DNA of 64,000 nt from positions 4,960,001-5,024,000 of the forward strand of contig OZ255821.1 of the NCBI GenBank assembly GCA_965277435.1. Reading direction: 5' to 3'. Source of the DNA: Bog-105 sp965277435. Lineage in GTDB: Bacteria; Acidobacteriota; Terriglobia; Bryobacterales; Bryobacteraceae. This document shows positions 1 through 9,210 of this stretch, in pieces (the stretch's first letter is position 1; each line of letters opens with the position of its first letter). Position numbers and translations under genes: made by a program. Under the pieces are notes generated by a model, which worked only from the letters and a program-made list of their open reading frames with translations, was not told the origin of the DNA and made no database searches.

Positions 1-294
1 GTGATGCCTGTTTGGTATGGCTTGTCTCTGGCGCTTCTCGCGCTGGAATCGTTTCTGCACCGCCATCAGGCTGCCTTGGTCTTTCTGCTCACGGCGACAC
101 TGATCTGGGCGGCCGTCGTCGTGTTTACTATCGGCATGCTTGTGCCCATCAACAACCGCATCGCTTCCTTGAACACGGCGGCGCTCACACCTGGCTGGAA
201 GCAAGATCACAAAAGGTGGGACTCCCTTCATCGTGTCCGCATTTTGCTGCTGGCGGTAGCTTTTTTTGCGCTCACCTATGGGTTGGTCGGATGA
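1..294 (+). CDS. DUF1772-like membrane protein, C-terminal part (cut by window edge)
   Basis: The reading frame is open from the first base, so the true start lies outside the window; the GTG/ATG at bases 1-6 are probably internal. The visible 97 residues hold three hydrophobic segments (about 5-20, 28-48 and 78-96) and a conserved VPINNR motif between the second and third. The same layout and motif recur in the complete protein at 40548-41048 (MPFWYG near the fragment start, VPINNR, then W-K/R-x-x-H and a WD or W-D-x-x-H segment), so the two are paralogues. DUF1772 proteins are small four-helix membrane proteins of unknown function. The partial status is certain; the family call rests on the paralogue comparison. 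Confidence 0.75.
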   Translation: MMPVWYGLSLALLALESFLHRHQAALVFLLTATLIWAAVVVFTIGMLVPINNRIASLNTAALTPGWKQDHKRWDSLHRVRILLLAVAFFALTYGLVG

Positions 295-345
295 GGTGGG
301 CCACTTAGCTCGTCATAAACTTGAATTTCGGTGTGACAGCCCTCT

Positions 346-699
346 ATGCTCGACCTCAACTCGGTGATGGATGCAAATATTCCGGCGGCGAATCCCCTGG
401 ACATTCAACGCTTTTGGTCGTTGCAGTTCCAGCATTCGGCAGATACTTCTGTCAGCTATTCGGCGGACGCTATTTTGCAAGTTTGCCAGTCGGAGTCGGC
501 CGATCCAGTTGTGGTTTGGGCACGCACAGCTCTCATCGGTATTCTGCGGCAAGAGGGCCTTCTGGACAAGTGGCTTACCGACGAAGGTCTCAGTAAAGCA
601 GTCTTTGAAGCAGCCGCCTCCTTCCCGTTACCGAATGGTTTGCAGGATTTCAATCCGGACCAATTACTCGCAAACCTGCGGATTCGGAAACTCGACTAA
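346..699 (+). CDS. Hypothetical protein, 117 aa
   Basis: No family is recognised. The product is acidic and soluble, with no signal peptide or membrane segment. It reads as an ordinary helical protein with balanced composition, and the overlapping frames read much less like protein. It starts 51 bases after the DUF1772 stop with only a weak ribosome site. Its stop overlaps the 3' end of the convergent dnaB gene by 4 bases. It might be co-transcribed with the gene before it. Confidence 0.6.
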   Translation: MLDLNSVMDANIPAANPLDIQRFWSLQFQHSADTSVSYSADAILQVCQSESADPVVVWARTALIGILRQEGLLDKWLTDEGLSKAVFEAAASFPLPNGLQDFNPDQLLANLRIRKLD

Positions 700-2078
700 T
701 CCTCAAACGGAGCAGAACTGTCATCGCCCGTATCGGCCGCCAGATTTTCAAACTTTGTATACCGGTTTAAAAACGCCAGCTTCACGCGTCCTGTCGGACC
801 ATTCCTTTGCTTAGCCAAAATCAGCTCGGCCAGACCCTTCAAGCTCTCTTTATCAGGACGATATACTTCCTCGCGAAAGATGAAAGCCACCATGTCCGCG
901 TCCTGCTCAATGGAACCCGATTCGCGCAAGTCACTCAACATGGGCCGGTGATCGCCGGGGCGCGTCTCGGGGGCACGGCTTAACTGCGACAGCACCAGGA
1001 AAGGCACACGCAGCTCTTTCGACATCAGTTTGAAGCCGCGGGAGAGCGAACTGATTTCCTGCACGCGGTTCTCGTAACGGCCCCGTCCCTGCATCAGCTG
1101 CAGATAGTCGATCACCACCAACCCTAAATCCTGCTCAGCCTGCAGGCGGCGCAGCTTTGAATGCACATCCATCAGGTTCGTGCCGGCCGTATCGTCGAGA
1201 TAGAGCGGCGATTCCACAATCCGGTACAGCGCGTCCTGCAACGCGTGCCGTTCTTCTCCGCTCAGATAGCCGGCGCGAAATCGCTGTTGATCGACTCGTC
1301 CGGTGCTGCAGATCAAGCGCGTGAGCAGCGACTCCTTCGACATTTCGAGAGAAAAAATCGCAACCGCCTTCGGATTGGCCGGGTTCATGGCCACGTGCTG
1401 CGCGATGTTCAAAGCAAAGGCTGTTTTGCCCATAGCCGGGCGGGCCGCCAGGATGATGAGCTCGCCTTCCCGCAGGCCACCCGTCATCTCGTCGAACTTC
1501 AGAAATCCGGTACTGATGCCCTTGATGCGTTTGCTGGCATCGAGAAACGCATTAATGCCGCCTTCGTATTCCGTAACGATCTGCGCCGGGCTCGATAGAG
1601 CGTTCTTCGATTGAACGTCGCCGAGCTTCATGAACGCGTCTTCTACCGCGCCCAGAATTTCGGTGGCGTTGTCCTCGCTGGCCATGCAGCGATTGATCGT
1701 GTCTTGCGACACGCTGATGATACGCCGCAGCAGCGCCTTTTCTTTAACAATGACAACGTAGCTTTCGAGATTGTGCAGCTGCGGCAGCCCGTCGTCGAGC
1801 GAAACCAGGTAACTCAGTCCGTCCACCGACTGCAGCTGTCCCTGCTTCATCAGTTCGTTGGCCAGCGTGACGCGGTCGATTTTCTCGCCGCGCTCATGCA
1901 GCTCACTCATCCGCAGAAAAATACGCTTATGTTTCTCGACGCTGAAGTCTTCGGCCGCTATGGTGCCAGCCACCTGCAGGAACGCCGTGTCGCTGCTCAT
2001 GATGGCTCCGAGTACGAAGCGTTCCGCGTCCAGATTGTCTGGAAGGGAATGTTCGAGCGTGATGTCGCGGGCTGCCAT
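696..2078 (-). CDS. dnaB: Replicative DNA helicase DnaB
   Basis: Hexameric 5'-3' helicase that unwinds DNA at the replication fork. The 460-residue length is normal. An N-terminal DnaB domain (about 12-115) precedes a RecA-type core that begins near 185. Walker A is ARPAMGKT at 212-219, followed by the SLEMS helix and a Walker B-like VVIDYLQL. The arginine-finger region (LSQLSRAPE, then SDLRESGSIEQDAD) is intact. No intein is present. The gene stands alone on the minus strand, diverges from maf across about 215 bases and converges on a small hypothetical gene. The start is the Met that gives the usual N-terminus ending in an acidic helix and NLDAER. Confidence 0.97.
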   Translation of the reverse strand: MAARDITLEHSLPDNLDAERFVLGAIMSSDTAFLQVAGTIAAEDFSVEKHKRIFLRMSELHERGEKIDRVTLANELMKQGQLQSVDGLSYLVSLDDGLPQLHNLESYVVIVKEKALLRRIISVSQDTINRCMASEDNATEILGAVEDAFMKLGDVQSKNALSSPAQIVTEYEGGINAFLDASKRIKGISTGFLKFDEMTGGLREGELIILAARPAMGKTAFALNIAQHVAMNPANPKAVAIFSLEMSKESLLTRLICSTGRVDQQRFRAGYLSGEERHALQDALYRIVESPLYLDDTAGTNLMDVHSKLRRLQAEQDLGLVVIDYLQLMQGRGRYENRVQEISSLSRGFKLMSKELRVPFLVLSQLSRAPETRPGDHRPMLSDLRESGSIEQDADMVAFIFREEVYRPDKESLKGLAELILAKQRNGPTGRVKLAFLNRYTKFENLAADTGDDSSAPFED

Positions 2079-2293
2079 CGGAGGGGACTCGGATTACGTT
2101 ACCTGAATGGAATGCCTGCCTTCAAGAGGCGAAGATCTCTAATCCACAAGGGGGCTCATGCGGTGTGACTCGAAAAAAAACTTCTGAACCGCATTTCCAC
2201 AAGGTTTTCCAAGTACATTTTCGCCTATAAATGTTCTACCATTTTTGCGAGCGTTTCGGAACCGTCGCGCCTGTCCGCTATGTTTTTGTAGGA

Positions 2294-2863
2294 ATGCTCA
2301 TTCTGGCCTCTGCCTCGCCACGACGCCATGACCTTCTTTCGTCGGCCGGGATCGCTCATCTAGTGCGGCCCTCCTCTATCCCCGAATACTGGGAGCCTGG
2401 TGAATCACCGCTTCAAGTCGTTCAGCGCCTGTCGCGGGAAAAGGCGCTTTCGGTGGCTTGCGACCCGGGCGAAGTAGTCCTCGGGGCCGACACGATTGTT
2501 TGCATCGATGATGAGATATTGGGCAAGCCGCGCGATACCGCAGATGCCGCGCGCATGCTGCGCTTGCTCTCTGGCCGCCAGCACGAAGTGCATACCGGCA
2601 TCTGTCTCCGTCAGGAAGGTGGCCGTCTCATTAGTGATGTCTCTACAACCCAGGTCTGGTTTGCGAAACTTACAGAACAGGAGATTTCGGAGTACACTCG
2701 AAGCGGGGAGCCTGCCGGCAAGGCAGGTGGGTATGCCATTCAGGGACTCGCATCGAAGTTTGTTGTGTCGCTGGAAGGTTCTTACCAAAATGTAGTGGGG
2801 TTGCCGGTTTCGCTCGTCTATCAAAACTTGAAAGAACTAGGCTTGAAAGAACTTGCTTTATGA
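2294..2863 (+). CDS. maf: Maf-family nucleoside triphosphate pyrophosphatase
   Basis: Maf proteins hydrolyse dTTP/UTP or modified NTPs to the monophosphate, acting as house-cleaning enzymes in the cytoplasm. Visible motifs are the N-terminal LASASPRR loop, GADTIV with the catalytic Asp, GKPRD and the GGYAIQG segment. The frame is open further upstream (to 2231), but the canonical N-terminus MLILASASPRR begins at 2294, behind a GTAGGA ribosome site. The product is 189 residues, the normal length. The stop overlaps the start of the GH127 gene (ATGA), so the two are translationally coupled although functionally unrelated. The GADTIV and IQG motifs point to the dTTP/UTP subgroup. Confidence 0.93.
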   Translation: MLILASASPRRHDLLSSAGIAHLVRPSSIPEYWEPGESPLQVVQRLSREKALSVACDPGEVVLGADTIVCIDDEILGKPRDTADAARMLRLLSGRQHEVHTGICLRQEGGRLISDVSTTQVWFAKLTEQEISEYTRSGEPAGKAGGYAIQGLASKFVVSLEGSYQNVVGLPVSLVYQNLKELGLKELAL

Positions 2864-4914
2864 AGTCCTGCTTGCTGGTAGCCGGCGCGCTGCTGGTCGC
2901 CCTCATAAGCATGCTTGCTCAAAGCCCGGCCACCGTTTCGGATTCGTCCTGGCGAGACGAAGGCGTAATCTTTCTAGACCATTCGCTGAACGCCCGCCTC
3001 CACACGGTTCCTGTTCAGGCGGTTCGCATCGGCGACGGTTTTTGGGCCGCACGGCGTCGCGTAGCTACCGAGCGCAGTTTACCCACCTTGCTAGAGGAAC
3101 TCGAAGCGCACGGAGTCGTCGATAATTTCCGTCGGCTCGAGGGTCACTCCGACATCCCCCGCAAAGGCCGCCTCTCGACCGATGCCGATCTCTATAAATG
3201 GATCGAAGCGGCCGCCTGGGCACTCGCGTCGAACGAAACCAGTCCCGCGCAGAAAACACAACTGCACGGCGACATCGAATCTCTCATCTCTCACGTCGCC
3301 GCTGCCCAGGATCCCACCGGCTACTTGGATACCTGGTTTATGGGGGACAAAGCGCATCTTCGCTTCACAGACCTTCCCCATTCACATGAGGATTTTTGCC
3401 TCGGGCATCTCTTGCAGGCCGGCATCGCCTACTATCGCGCTACCGGAAGCCGGCGCTTGCTCGATATAGGGATCCGCTTCGCCGATTACGTGGTCAACAA
3501 TTTCGGTACCGCCAAACGCCCCTTCGTCACCGGACATCCGGAACTCGAAATGGCGCTGGTCGAGCTCTATCGCACAACCGGCCAGACCCGCTATCTTGAA
3601 TTTACCCGCTATCTCTTTAGTGGCGCCGAACGCGACCGCCTCAAGCTGAAGGATGCCGATATCCGCTACATGTTTAGCGGACGGCCTTTTACCTCGCATA
3701 CCGAGTTTGAAGGGCATGCCGTGCGCGCGCTCTATGCCGTTTCCGGGGCCACCGATTACTTCACGGAGACGGGCGATCCCGCGTATAAACGCACTCTCGA
3801 TTTGCTCTGGACCGATCTCACCGCTCGCAAGATGTATCTCACAGGTGGCGTCGGGTCGCGTGCCGCCGGCGAAAGCTTCGGAGAGGCGTATGAATTGCCC
3901 AGCGAAACCGCGTATGCCGAGACGTGCGCCTCCATCGCCAACGTCATGTGGAATTTCCGCCTGCTCCAGATGACTGGGGACGCACGCTATGCCGACCTGC
4001 TGGAACGAACGCTTTACAACGGGGTGAACTCGGGCATGTCGCTTGCCGGCAGCCAATACTGCTACCGCAATCCCTTAGCCTCGACTGGAGAGAAACTCAG
4101 AAATCCTTGGTACGACGTCACGTGTTGTCCGCCTAACATTGAACGCCTGTTTGAGTCCCTCCCCGGATACCTGTATTCGATCAGCCGAGACGGGCTCTAT
4201 GTCAACCTCTACCAGACATCCGAATTCAACTGGCATTTGGAGGATGGTACCGGAATTAAACTGGCTCAAACGACCGATTACCCTTGGTCGGGCAGTGTCC
4301 GGTTAAAAGTCACGCCGGTGAAACCCTCCGAATTTACAATCAATGTAAGATGGCCCGGTTGGAGTCCTTCGTTCTCTATTCAGGTCAATGGAAAACCGAT
4401 TGCATCGCCGGCCGGCGAGGGATCATTTGTACCGATTTCGAGAACTTGGATGCCGGGAGACACTATCTCGATTGATATGCCCCTGCAGGCGGGGCTTACG
4501 GTAGCGAATCCGCGGGTGCATGACGATTACGGCCGGGTAGCAGTTCAGCGGGGTCCTATAGTGTACGCTCTCGAACAGATCGATCAAAATGGCGCCGCTT
4601 TGGGTGACCTTTTCCTGCGTCCTGGACCGGTGGTCGCAGTAGAACCCAGGAAAGATTTGCTCGGAGGCGTAACAGTCCTAAAGTATCCGGGGCAAGTTGC
4701 CGAAAAGTCCATAGGGGAGGAGCCGCTGTATCAGGCGCAAAGCATCAGTCAAAATCGCGCGAAACGGCCAGCCACCCTGACGTTTATTCCGTATTACGCG
4801 ATCGGCAATCGGGAACCAACTCCTATGGAGGTGTGGGTTCCAGTATCCCGTGGCGATACCGCCACGCCGGCCGTAGCGGCGGCGACGGCCGGACGCCCTT
4901 TGGGAAACAAGTAG
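2860..4914 (+). CDS. Secreted GH127-family glycosidase (beta-L-arabinofuranosidase-like)
   Basis: A 684-residue protein with an N-terminal signal peptide (hydrophobic residues 4-20, cleavage after about AQS) and an (alpha/alpha)6-barrel followed by beta domains. The GH127 zinc/cysteine site is complete: Glu354 and Cys356 in AYAETC, and Cys422-Cys423 in TCCPPN. In characterised GH127 enzymes the equivalent residues bind zinc and supply the nucleophilic cysteine. The family removes beta-L-arabinofuranose from plant glycans; the substrate here is unknown. The ATG lies in the ATGA overlap with maf, and the exopolysaccharide export genes start 59 bases downstream, so it may belong to that transcript. 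A second, broken member of the family lies at 16756-18854. Confidence 0.9.
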   Translation: MKSCLLVAGALLVALISMLAQSPATVSDSSWRDEGVIFLDHSLNARLHTVPVQAVRIGDGFWAARRRVATERSLPTLLEELEAHGVVDNFRRLEGHSDIPRKGRLSTDADLYKWIEAAAWALASNETSPAQKTQLHGDIESLISHVAAAQDPTGYLDTWFMGDKAHLRFTDLPHSHEDFCLGHLLQAGIAYYRATGSRRLLDIGIRFADYVVNNFGTAKRPFVTGHPELEMALVELYRTTGQTRYLEFTRYLFSGAERDRLKLKDADIRYMFSGRPFTSHTEFEGHAVRALYAVSGATDYFTETGDPAYKRTLDLLWTDLTARKMYLTGGVGSRAAGESFGEAYELPSETAYAETCASIANVMWNFRLLQMTGDARYADLLERTLYNGVNSGMSLAGSQYCYRNPLASTGEKLRNPWYDVTCCPPNIERLFESLPGYLYSISRDGLYVNLYQTSEFNWHLEDGTGIKLAQTTDYPWSGSVRLKVTPVKPSEFTINVRWPGWSPSFSIQVNGKPIASPAGEGSFVPISRTWMPGDTISIDMPLQAGLTVANPRVHDDYGRVAVQRGPIVYALEQIDQNGAALGDLFLRPGPVVAVEPRKDLLGGVTVLKYPGQVAEKSIGEEPLYQAQSISQNRAKRPATLTFIPYYAIGNREPTPMEVWVPVSRGDTATPAVAAATAGRPLGNK

Positions 4915-4973
4915 CAAGGCACTCGCGAAGAAGCGGGAAAGTTAGTAAAATCAAGGAATTGAAGATAAAAGTG

Positions 4974-5651
4974 ATGTCTCGGCAGGTTTGTTTAGTAGGT
5001 TTGACAGCGGTGTTCTTAGGCCTGTCCACAGGGGTTTTTGCTCAAGATACCCCCACTGCACCCCCTTCCGTCCCGCAGGCGCCAGTGCGTCCAACCCCGC
5101 CGGGCGGCCCGCAGCCGGATGATTCGCGGAGGACGTCCGGAACGCAGTCTACGACCGGGCCGGGTGCTCCCGTGAATTCGAGCTCGTACAAGATTGGCGC
5201 AGCTGACGTACTGAACATACATGTCTGGAACGAACCCAATTTTTCAGGTCCGGTCATCGTGCATGAGGATGGAATGTTTACCATGCCGCTGGTGGGAGAT
5301 CTGAAGGCGGGCAGCATGACGCCGGTAGAAGTGGAGAAAGAAGTCACCACCTCGCTGGCAAAGCTCATTCGCCAGCCGCTGGTAACCGTTACGGTGCAGC
5401 AGGTGGGCAGCAAGCAATACTATATAGACGGCCAGATCGCCCGGTCCGGTGAATACCCGCTGCTGGTGCCGACTACCGTTTTCGAGGCGATCAGCAAAGC
5501 GGGCGGCCCAGCCCCCTTTGCCAATACCCGGAAGATCTACGTCCTCCGCGGGACCCAGCGATTTAAGTTTAACTACAGAGATGTCGTGAAAGGGAAAAAT
5601 ATGGATCAAAATATTCTTCTCAAACCGGGCGATCACGTCGTACTCCCCTAA
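4974..5651 (+). CDS. Polysaccharide export outer-membrane protein (Wza/KpsD type)
   Basis: A 225-residue exported protein. The ATG at 4974 gives a clean signal peptide (MSRQ, hydrophobic core, cleavage after VFA-Q). A longer open frame upstream runs through the GH127 gene and is not used. A Pro/Thr-rich linker (about 25-60) precedes a poly-export domain (YKIGAADVLNIHVW, then FTMPLVGDL) and one SLBB domain (YYIDGQIARSGEYPL to the C-terminus, ending LLKPGDHVVLP). It is shorter than Wza and lacks the C-terminal helix, as is common in exosortase-linked or acidobacterial export systems. It is followed after 18 bases by the Wzz-like protein, and together with the kinase forms an export/chain-length module. 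Confidence 0.9.
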   Translation: MSRQVCLVGLTAVFLGLSTGVFAQDTPTAPPSVPQAPVRPTPPGGPQPDDSRRTSGTQSTTGPGAPVNSSSYKIGAADVLNIHVWNEPNFSGPVIVHEDGMFTMPLVGDLKAGSMTPVEVEKEVTTSLAKLIRQPLVTVTVQQVGSKQYYIDGQIARSGEYPLLVPTTVFEAISKAGGPAPFANTRKIYVLRGTQRFKFNYRDVVKGKNMDQNILLKPGDHVVLP

Positions 5652-5669
5652 GGATTATCAGAAATAAAT

Positions 5670-7286
5670 ATGCTTGACAGAGCTTCCGTTCCACGCCGCT
5701 CACTCGATATCGAAGATTACATTTCCATGGTCCGGCGGAATTTCCGCTGGCTGCTAGCGCCTCTGTTCGCTGGCCTGGTCATCAGCACCGTAGTGGCCTA
5801 CCTGTGGAAGGATACCTATGTCTCTCAGGCGCTGATCCGTATCGTGCCGCAGCAGATTTCGCCGGAAGTTGTCCCCGATATCACCGCTCAGGACATCTCC
5901 GAACGTATCAGCAGCATGGCCCAGACGATCGAGAGCCATAACACTTTATCCACGATCGTCACGTCCTTCGGACTATACCCCAAGGAGCTAAAGAGCGCGC
6001 CGATGGAAGATGTTATCGGAGAGATGAAAGCGAGTGCCATCAAGATCAAACCGGTGGAAGGGGTGACCAGTATCTCGGGCAAAGATTTGCCGGCTATGCA
6101 GGTTTCGTTTAAGTATCACGATCCTGTGACTGCTCAAAAGGTTTGCGCCGATATCGTGTCGCGTTTCATGGACGCCAACACGACTGAACAACTGCAGGCC
6201 CAGCAGCAGGCCAACAGCTTCCTCAGCGACCAGTTCAAACAGGCCACTCAGGATCTGGCTACGTCAGATCAGAAACTCGCCGACTTCAGGACCAAGAATG
6301 CGGGCCGCCTGCCGGATCAGATGCAGACGAATCTGGCTCAGATGGGGGCGCTCGAACAGCGCGGCGCCAACGTTACCGATGCCCAGGACCGCAATGCACA
6401 GCAGCGTATGATGCTGCAGGCGCAACTGGAAATGGCGCAGGACCGTTTGAAAGGTGTCCGGATGCAAACCCAGGCGCAGAATCAAAAAGTAAATGAACTA
6501 GATCGGGACATCGACGCCATGGAGACCAATATCTCCTCCCTAAAGCTTCGTTACACCGATGCCAACCCGGATCTGCAAGCAGCTCAGGATCGCCTGGCGA
6601 ATCTGAAAAAGCAGCGTGAGCAAGCAGCCAGTGAAAAGCCGAAGGTAGACACGAATCCTTCCGAAAATGTAGCGTTTTCCCGCGAACGCCAAGAGGCGGA
6701 AGCGATCGTGAAACAAATCCAGGTGGAACTTGACGCCAACAAGATGGAAGCCTCCCGGATTCAGAAACAGAATGCTCAGGTGAATTCGGCTATCTCTGGT
6801 TATCAAGGCCGCCTGCAGGGCCTGCCGGCTGATGAAAAAGAATTGGCCGAGCTGATGCGCGATCGCGAATTGATCAAGATGCGCTACGACAAACTGGAAC
6901 AGCAGCTGCAGCGTTCCGCCTCGTCCATCGAATTGAATCGGCGGAAGCAAGGCCAGACCCTCGAAGTTTTAGACTCTGCGTCGCTCCCCACTACACCGAG
7001 CGAGCCTAAGCGCATAGTAATCATCCCGATTGGCGCTGTGGTCGGCCTGGTGATCGGATTTGTCATCGTCGGTATGCGCGAGATGAAGGATACCTCGCTC
7101 AAGAGCCTCAAAGATGCCCGGCTCTATACGCAGCTCTCCGTTCTTGGAAGTATTCCCCTGCTTGAGAACGATGTTGTCGTCCAGCGCCGGAAGCAGTTCA
7201 TGTGGGTCAGCTGGGCAGCAGGCACTGTTGTTGGTTTGGCCATCATGGCCGTTTCCGTACTTCACTATTACATGAGTAAGGCATAA
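5670..7286 (+). CDS. Wzz/GumC-type chain-length and export protein
   Basis: A 538-residue inner-membrane polysaccharide co-polymerase. The Wzz domain starts with SLDIEDYISMVRRNFRW and a first membrane helix (about 28-47). A long periplasmic coiled coil rich in Gln, Glu and Lys (about 170-430) follows, then a Pro-rich PTTPSEPKR turn and a second membrane helix (about 448-466). A further hydrophobic helix lies near 513-533. These proteins set polymer chain length and join the inner-membrane polymerase to the outer-membrane exporter. The kinase domain is separate, encoded 3 bases downstream, so the pair resembles the split Firmicute CapA/CapB arrangement rather than the fused Wzc form. Confidence 0.9.
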   Translation: MLDRASVPRRSLDIEDYISMVRRNFRWLLAPLFAGLVISTVVAYLWKDTYVSQALIRIVPQQISPEVVPDITAQDISERISSMAQTIESHNTLSTIVTSFGLYPKELKSAPMEDVIGEMKASAIKIKPVEGVTSISGKDLPAMQVSFKYHDPVTAQKVCADIVSRFMDANTTEQLQAQQQANSFLSDQFKQATQDLATSDQKLADFRTKNAGRLPDQMQTNLAQMGALEQRGANVTDAQDRNAQQRMMLQAQLEMAQDRLKGVRMQTQAQNQKVNELDRDIDAMETNISSLKLRYTDANPDLQAAQDRLANLKKQREQAASEKPKVDTNPSENVAFSRERQEAEAIVKQIQVELDANKMEASRIQKQNAQVNSAISGYQGRLQGLPADEKELAELMRDRELIKMRYDKLEQQLQRSASSIELNRRKQGQTLEVLDSASLPTTPSEPKRIVIIPIGAVVGLVIGFVIVGMREMKDTSLKSLKDARLYTQLSVLGSIPLLENDVVVQRRKQFMWVSWAAGTVVGLAIMAVSVLHYYMSKA

Positions 7287-7289
7287 AGA

Positions 7290-8273
7290 ATGAGCCGAGT
7301 TCACGACGCACTGCGCAGAGCAGAACAAGAAAAATCGGACGGCGCCGTTCGCCATACCCCTGTTCGTCCGGCTGCACTGCCGGCCGAGCCCGATCAGGGG
7401 CCACCGTTGCAGATCGATGGTGAGTTCGCATCGGCGCACGACGCCGCTCCAGTCTATCTTCCGAACGCTGCATCGGAATTAGAGCGCCTTGAAGACTTCA
7501 TTCGACAGGCGCCCGCTATTCCGTTCGCTCCGGCCGAAGATGCCTTGCTGGTAAATCCCGCCAAACCGAAGGATGCACCCGCGGAAGAGTTCCGCAGCCT
7601 GCGCACGCGACTCAATCACCTGCAGAGTTCGCAGCCGCTGCATACTCTGGTCGTGAGCAGCGCTTCGCCTGGAGAAGGGAAGTCCTTCACGGCTACGAAT
7701 CTGGCGATGTCTCAGGCGCAGCTCTCGGGCAAACGCATCCTGTTAGCTGATTTTGATTTCCGCCGTCCAAGTGTCGATCGCGTTTTTGGCATCAAAGGCA
7801 AACCGGGTCTCACCGATTATCTGACCGGCAAAGTCGGTATCCACGAAATCATTCACCGGGTCGCCAACACGAACCTTTTCATCATCACGGCCGGCGAATC
7901 AGTCTCGAACCCGCTCGAACTGCTCAACTTGCGAGAATGCAACACCCTGCTCGACGCCTTGCGGGACCACTTTGATTGGGTGATTCTCGATAGCCCGCCA
8001 TTGCTCTTCGCGGCCGACGGCAACCTGCTCGCTACTATGGCCGACGGCACGATTCTGGTGGTTCGGATTGGCAGTACGACTTACGATTCAGTCACCCGTG
8101 CGCTCCAGTCTCTTTGCGAGAATAACGTCCTCGGAATTGTTGTCAACGGCGCTCATCACGCAGAGCTATATAGCCGGTATTCCTACTATCACGATTACTA
8201 TTACGGCGGCGATGACAAATCCGGCAAACCTGCCGAGCCATCTCCCGATATTGAGCCCGTTGGCTCAAGGTAA
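7290..8273 (+). CDS. CpsD/CapB-family tyrosine kinase of exopolysaccharide synthesis
   Basis: A 327-residue cytoplasmic BY-kinase. Walker A is SASPGEGKS (124-132), Walker A' is LLADFDFRRP (151-160), and Walker B is VILDSPP (231-237). The C-terminus carries the expected tyrosine cluster, seven Tyr within about 15 residues (LYSRYSYYHDYYY), the autophosphorylation tail of this family. An N-terminal extension of about 95 residues with an SRVHDALRRAEQEK start is typical of kinases paired with separate GumC proteins. The kinase cycle regulates assembly of the export complex made by the two upstream genes. No glycosyltransferases follow, so the synthesis genes must lie elsewhere. Confidence 0.92.
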   Translation: MSRVHDALRRAEQEKSDGAVRHTPVRPAALPAEPDQGPPLQIDGEFASAHDAAPVYLPNAASELERLEDFIRQAPAIPFAPAEDALLVNPAKPKDAPAEEFRSLRTRLNHLQSSQPLHTLVVSSASPGEGKSFTATNLAMSQAQLSGKRILLADFDFRRPSVDRVFGIKGKPGLTDYLTGKVGIHEIIHRVANTNLFIITAGESVSNPLELLNLRECNTLLDALRDHFDWVILDSPPLLFAADGNLLATMADGTILVVRIGSTTYDSVTRALQSLCENNVLGIVVNGAHHAELYSRYSYYHDYYYGGDDKSGKPAEPSPDIEPVGSR

Positions 8274-8375
8274 GAGTTAGTTGGCTTCTTCTGGTGCATC
8301 TCTAGTCCGCAGCGATGTGCCAGTCGAAAAGAGGTCTGATCGCTCTCCGGCCCTGCATGAGTTTTCCATGCTCGC

Positions 8376-8486
8376 TGGAGTCGGGTCGCCTTTGCACCCG
8401 AACCCGTCTCAGAAACTGACCTGAAAACAGTTTTGGACGCTGCGCGCTGGGCCGCTTCATCCAACAACAAAAAGCCTTGGCGCCGA
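8376..8486 (+). pseudogene. Fragment resembling a nitroreductase N-terminus
   Basis: One forward frame reads FAPEPVSETDLKTVLDAARW and then AASSNNKKPWR. This matches the pattern at the start of nitroreductase-family flavoproteins: a short R-x-F segment, a D-L-x-x-V-L-x-A-A-R-W-A helix, then SS-x-N-x-x-P-W-R that binds flavin. A TGA lies in frame at 8358-8360. After about residue 40 the frame loses resemblance and runs into the neighbouring minus-strand flavin reductase gene. No start codon or ribosome site precedes it. I read it as a decayed remnant. The family call is from motif memory only. Confidence 0.4.
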
Positions 8487-8546
8487 GTACTGGAGAGCTT
8501 GACGCGTCTCCGGGCCGAGTGGGTTAACGTGTTGAAGCACGTCCGA

Positions 8547-9182
8547 TTATTTTCTTCCGGAAGCTGCTCGAATACGGAGCGCGGCGGGCGGCAATTGGCC
8601 ATCGCTTCGGGCGGTCTTCAATGCTTTGCCCATCCACGCTAGATCATCAAGCATAACGTTTAGACTGGCGGCAACTCCAGGATTGGTTGGTTTTAGTTCC
8701 TCATCGAAAGCACTCGTAACGAACGGAATCAGTGTCGGCGTCCGGACCGGTACGGCTTCAGTCTCGACCATAATCTGAGTGAGATGTTCGACCGCCCTCG
8801 CACCTGCGGTAAATCCCAAGCTGTACCCAACAAAGGCCACTGGCTTCTGGCGGAAGCGGAACGAAAAAAAGACGGAGTCAATGGCATTCTTGAGTACGCC
8901 CGGGATGCTGTGGTTATACTCCGGCGTGACGATGACGTAGGCGTCTGCGTCCGCGATTTTGTCATTCCAGCGTTTGACAAGTGGATCAGAGTACGTTGGA
9001 TTGGCGAAATTACCGACCGTGGCTATTGTCTCCTGAAAAAAGGGAAGAGGCCAGTCGCGAAGATCGAGGGTCTCAACGTCAAAAGCCCCGTGCGATTGCG
9101 TCAAAGGCAAAAACCAGCCGCAGACAGCATTCGAATTTCGCCCCTCACGGGTGCTACCGATGATGACCTGTAACTTTAGCAT
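8547..9182 (-). CDS. NADPH-dependent FMN reductase
   Basis: A 211-residue flavodoxin-fold enzyme of the NAD(P)H:FMN/quinone reductase group. Motifs are the phosphate-binding loop GSTREGRNSN at the N-terminus, TPEYNHSIPGVLKNAID in the middle, and FVGYSLGFTAGARAVEHL for the flavin site. It reduces FMN, quinones or azo/nitro compounds in the cytoplasm. It diverges from the MarR gene across only 57 bases holding an inverted repeat. This suggests the regulator controls it in response to an electrophile or quinone, an arrangement known from several MarR/reductase pairs. The C-terminal 15 residues are Ala/Arg-rich and less conserved. Confidence 0.88.
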   Translation of the reverse strand: MLKLQVIIGSTREGRNSNAVCGWFLPLTQSHGAFDVETLDLRDWPLPFFQETIATVGNFANPTYSDPLVKRWNDKIADADAYVIVTPEYNHSIPGVLKNAIDSVFFSFRFRQKPVAFVGYSLGFTAGARAVEHLTQIMVETEAVPVRTPTLIPFVTSAFDEELKPTNPGVAASLNVMLDDLAWMGKALKTARSDGQLPPAALRIRAASGRK

Positions 9183-9210
9183 GGTCTGAATTCTCCCTAA
9201 ATCGCTGATG

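Noticed and set aside
8251..8268. TTGAGCC/GGCTCAA hairpin as a terminator of the export operon
   Set aside because: It lies inside the end of the kinase coding region and no T-run follows.
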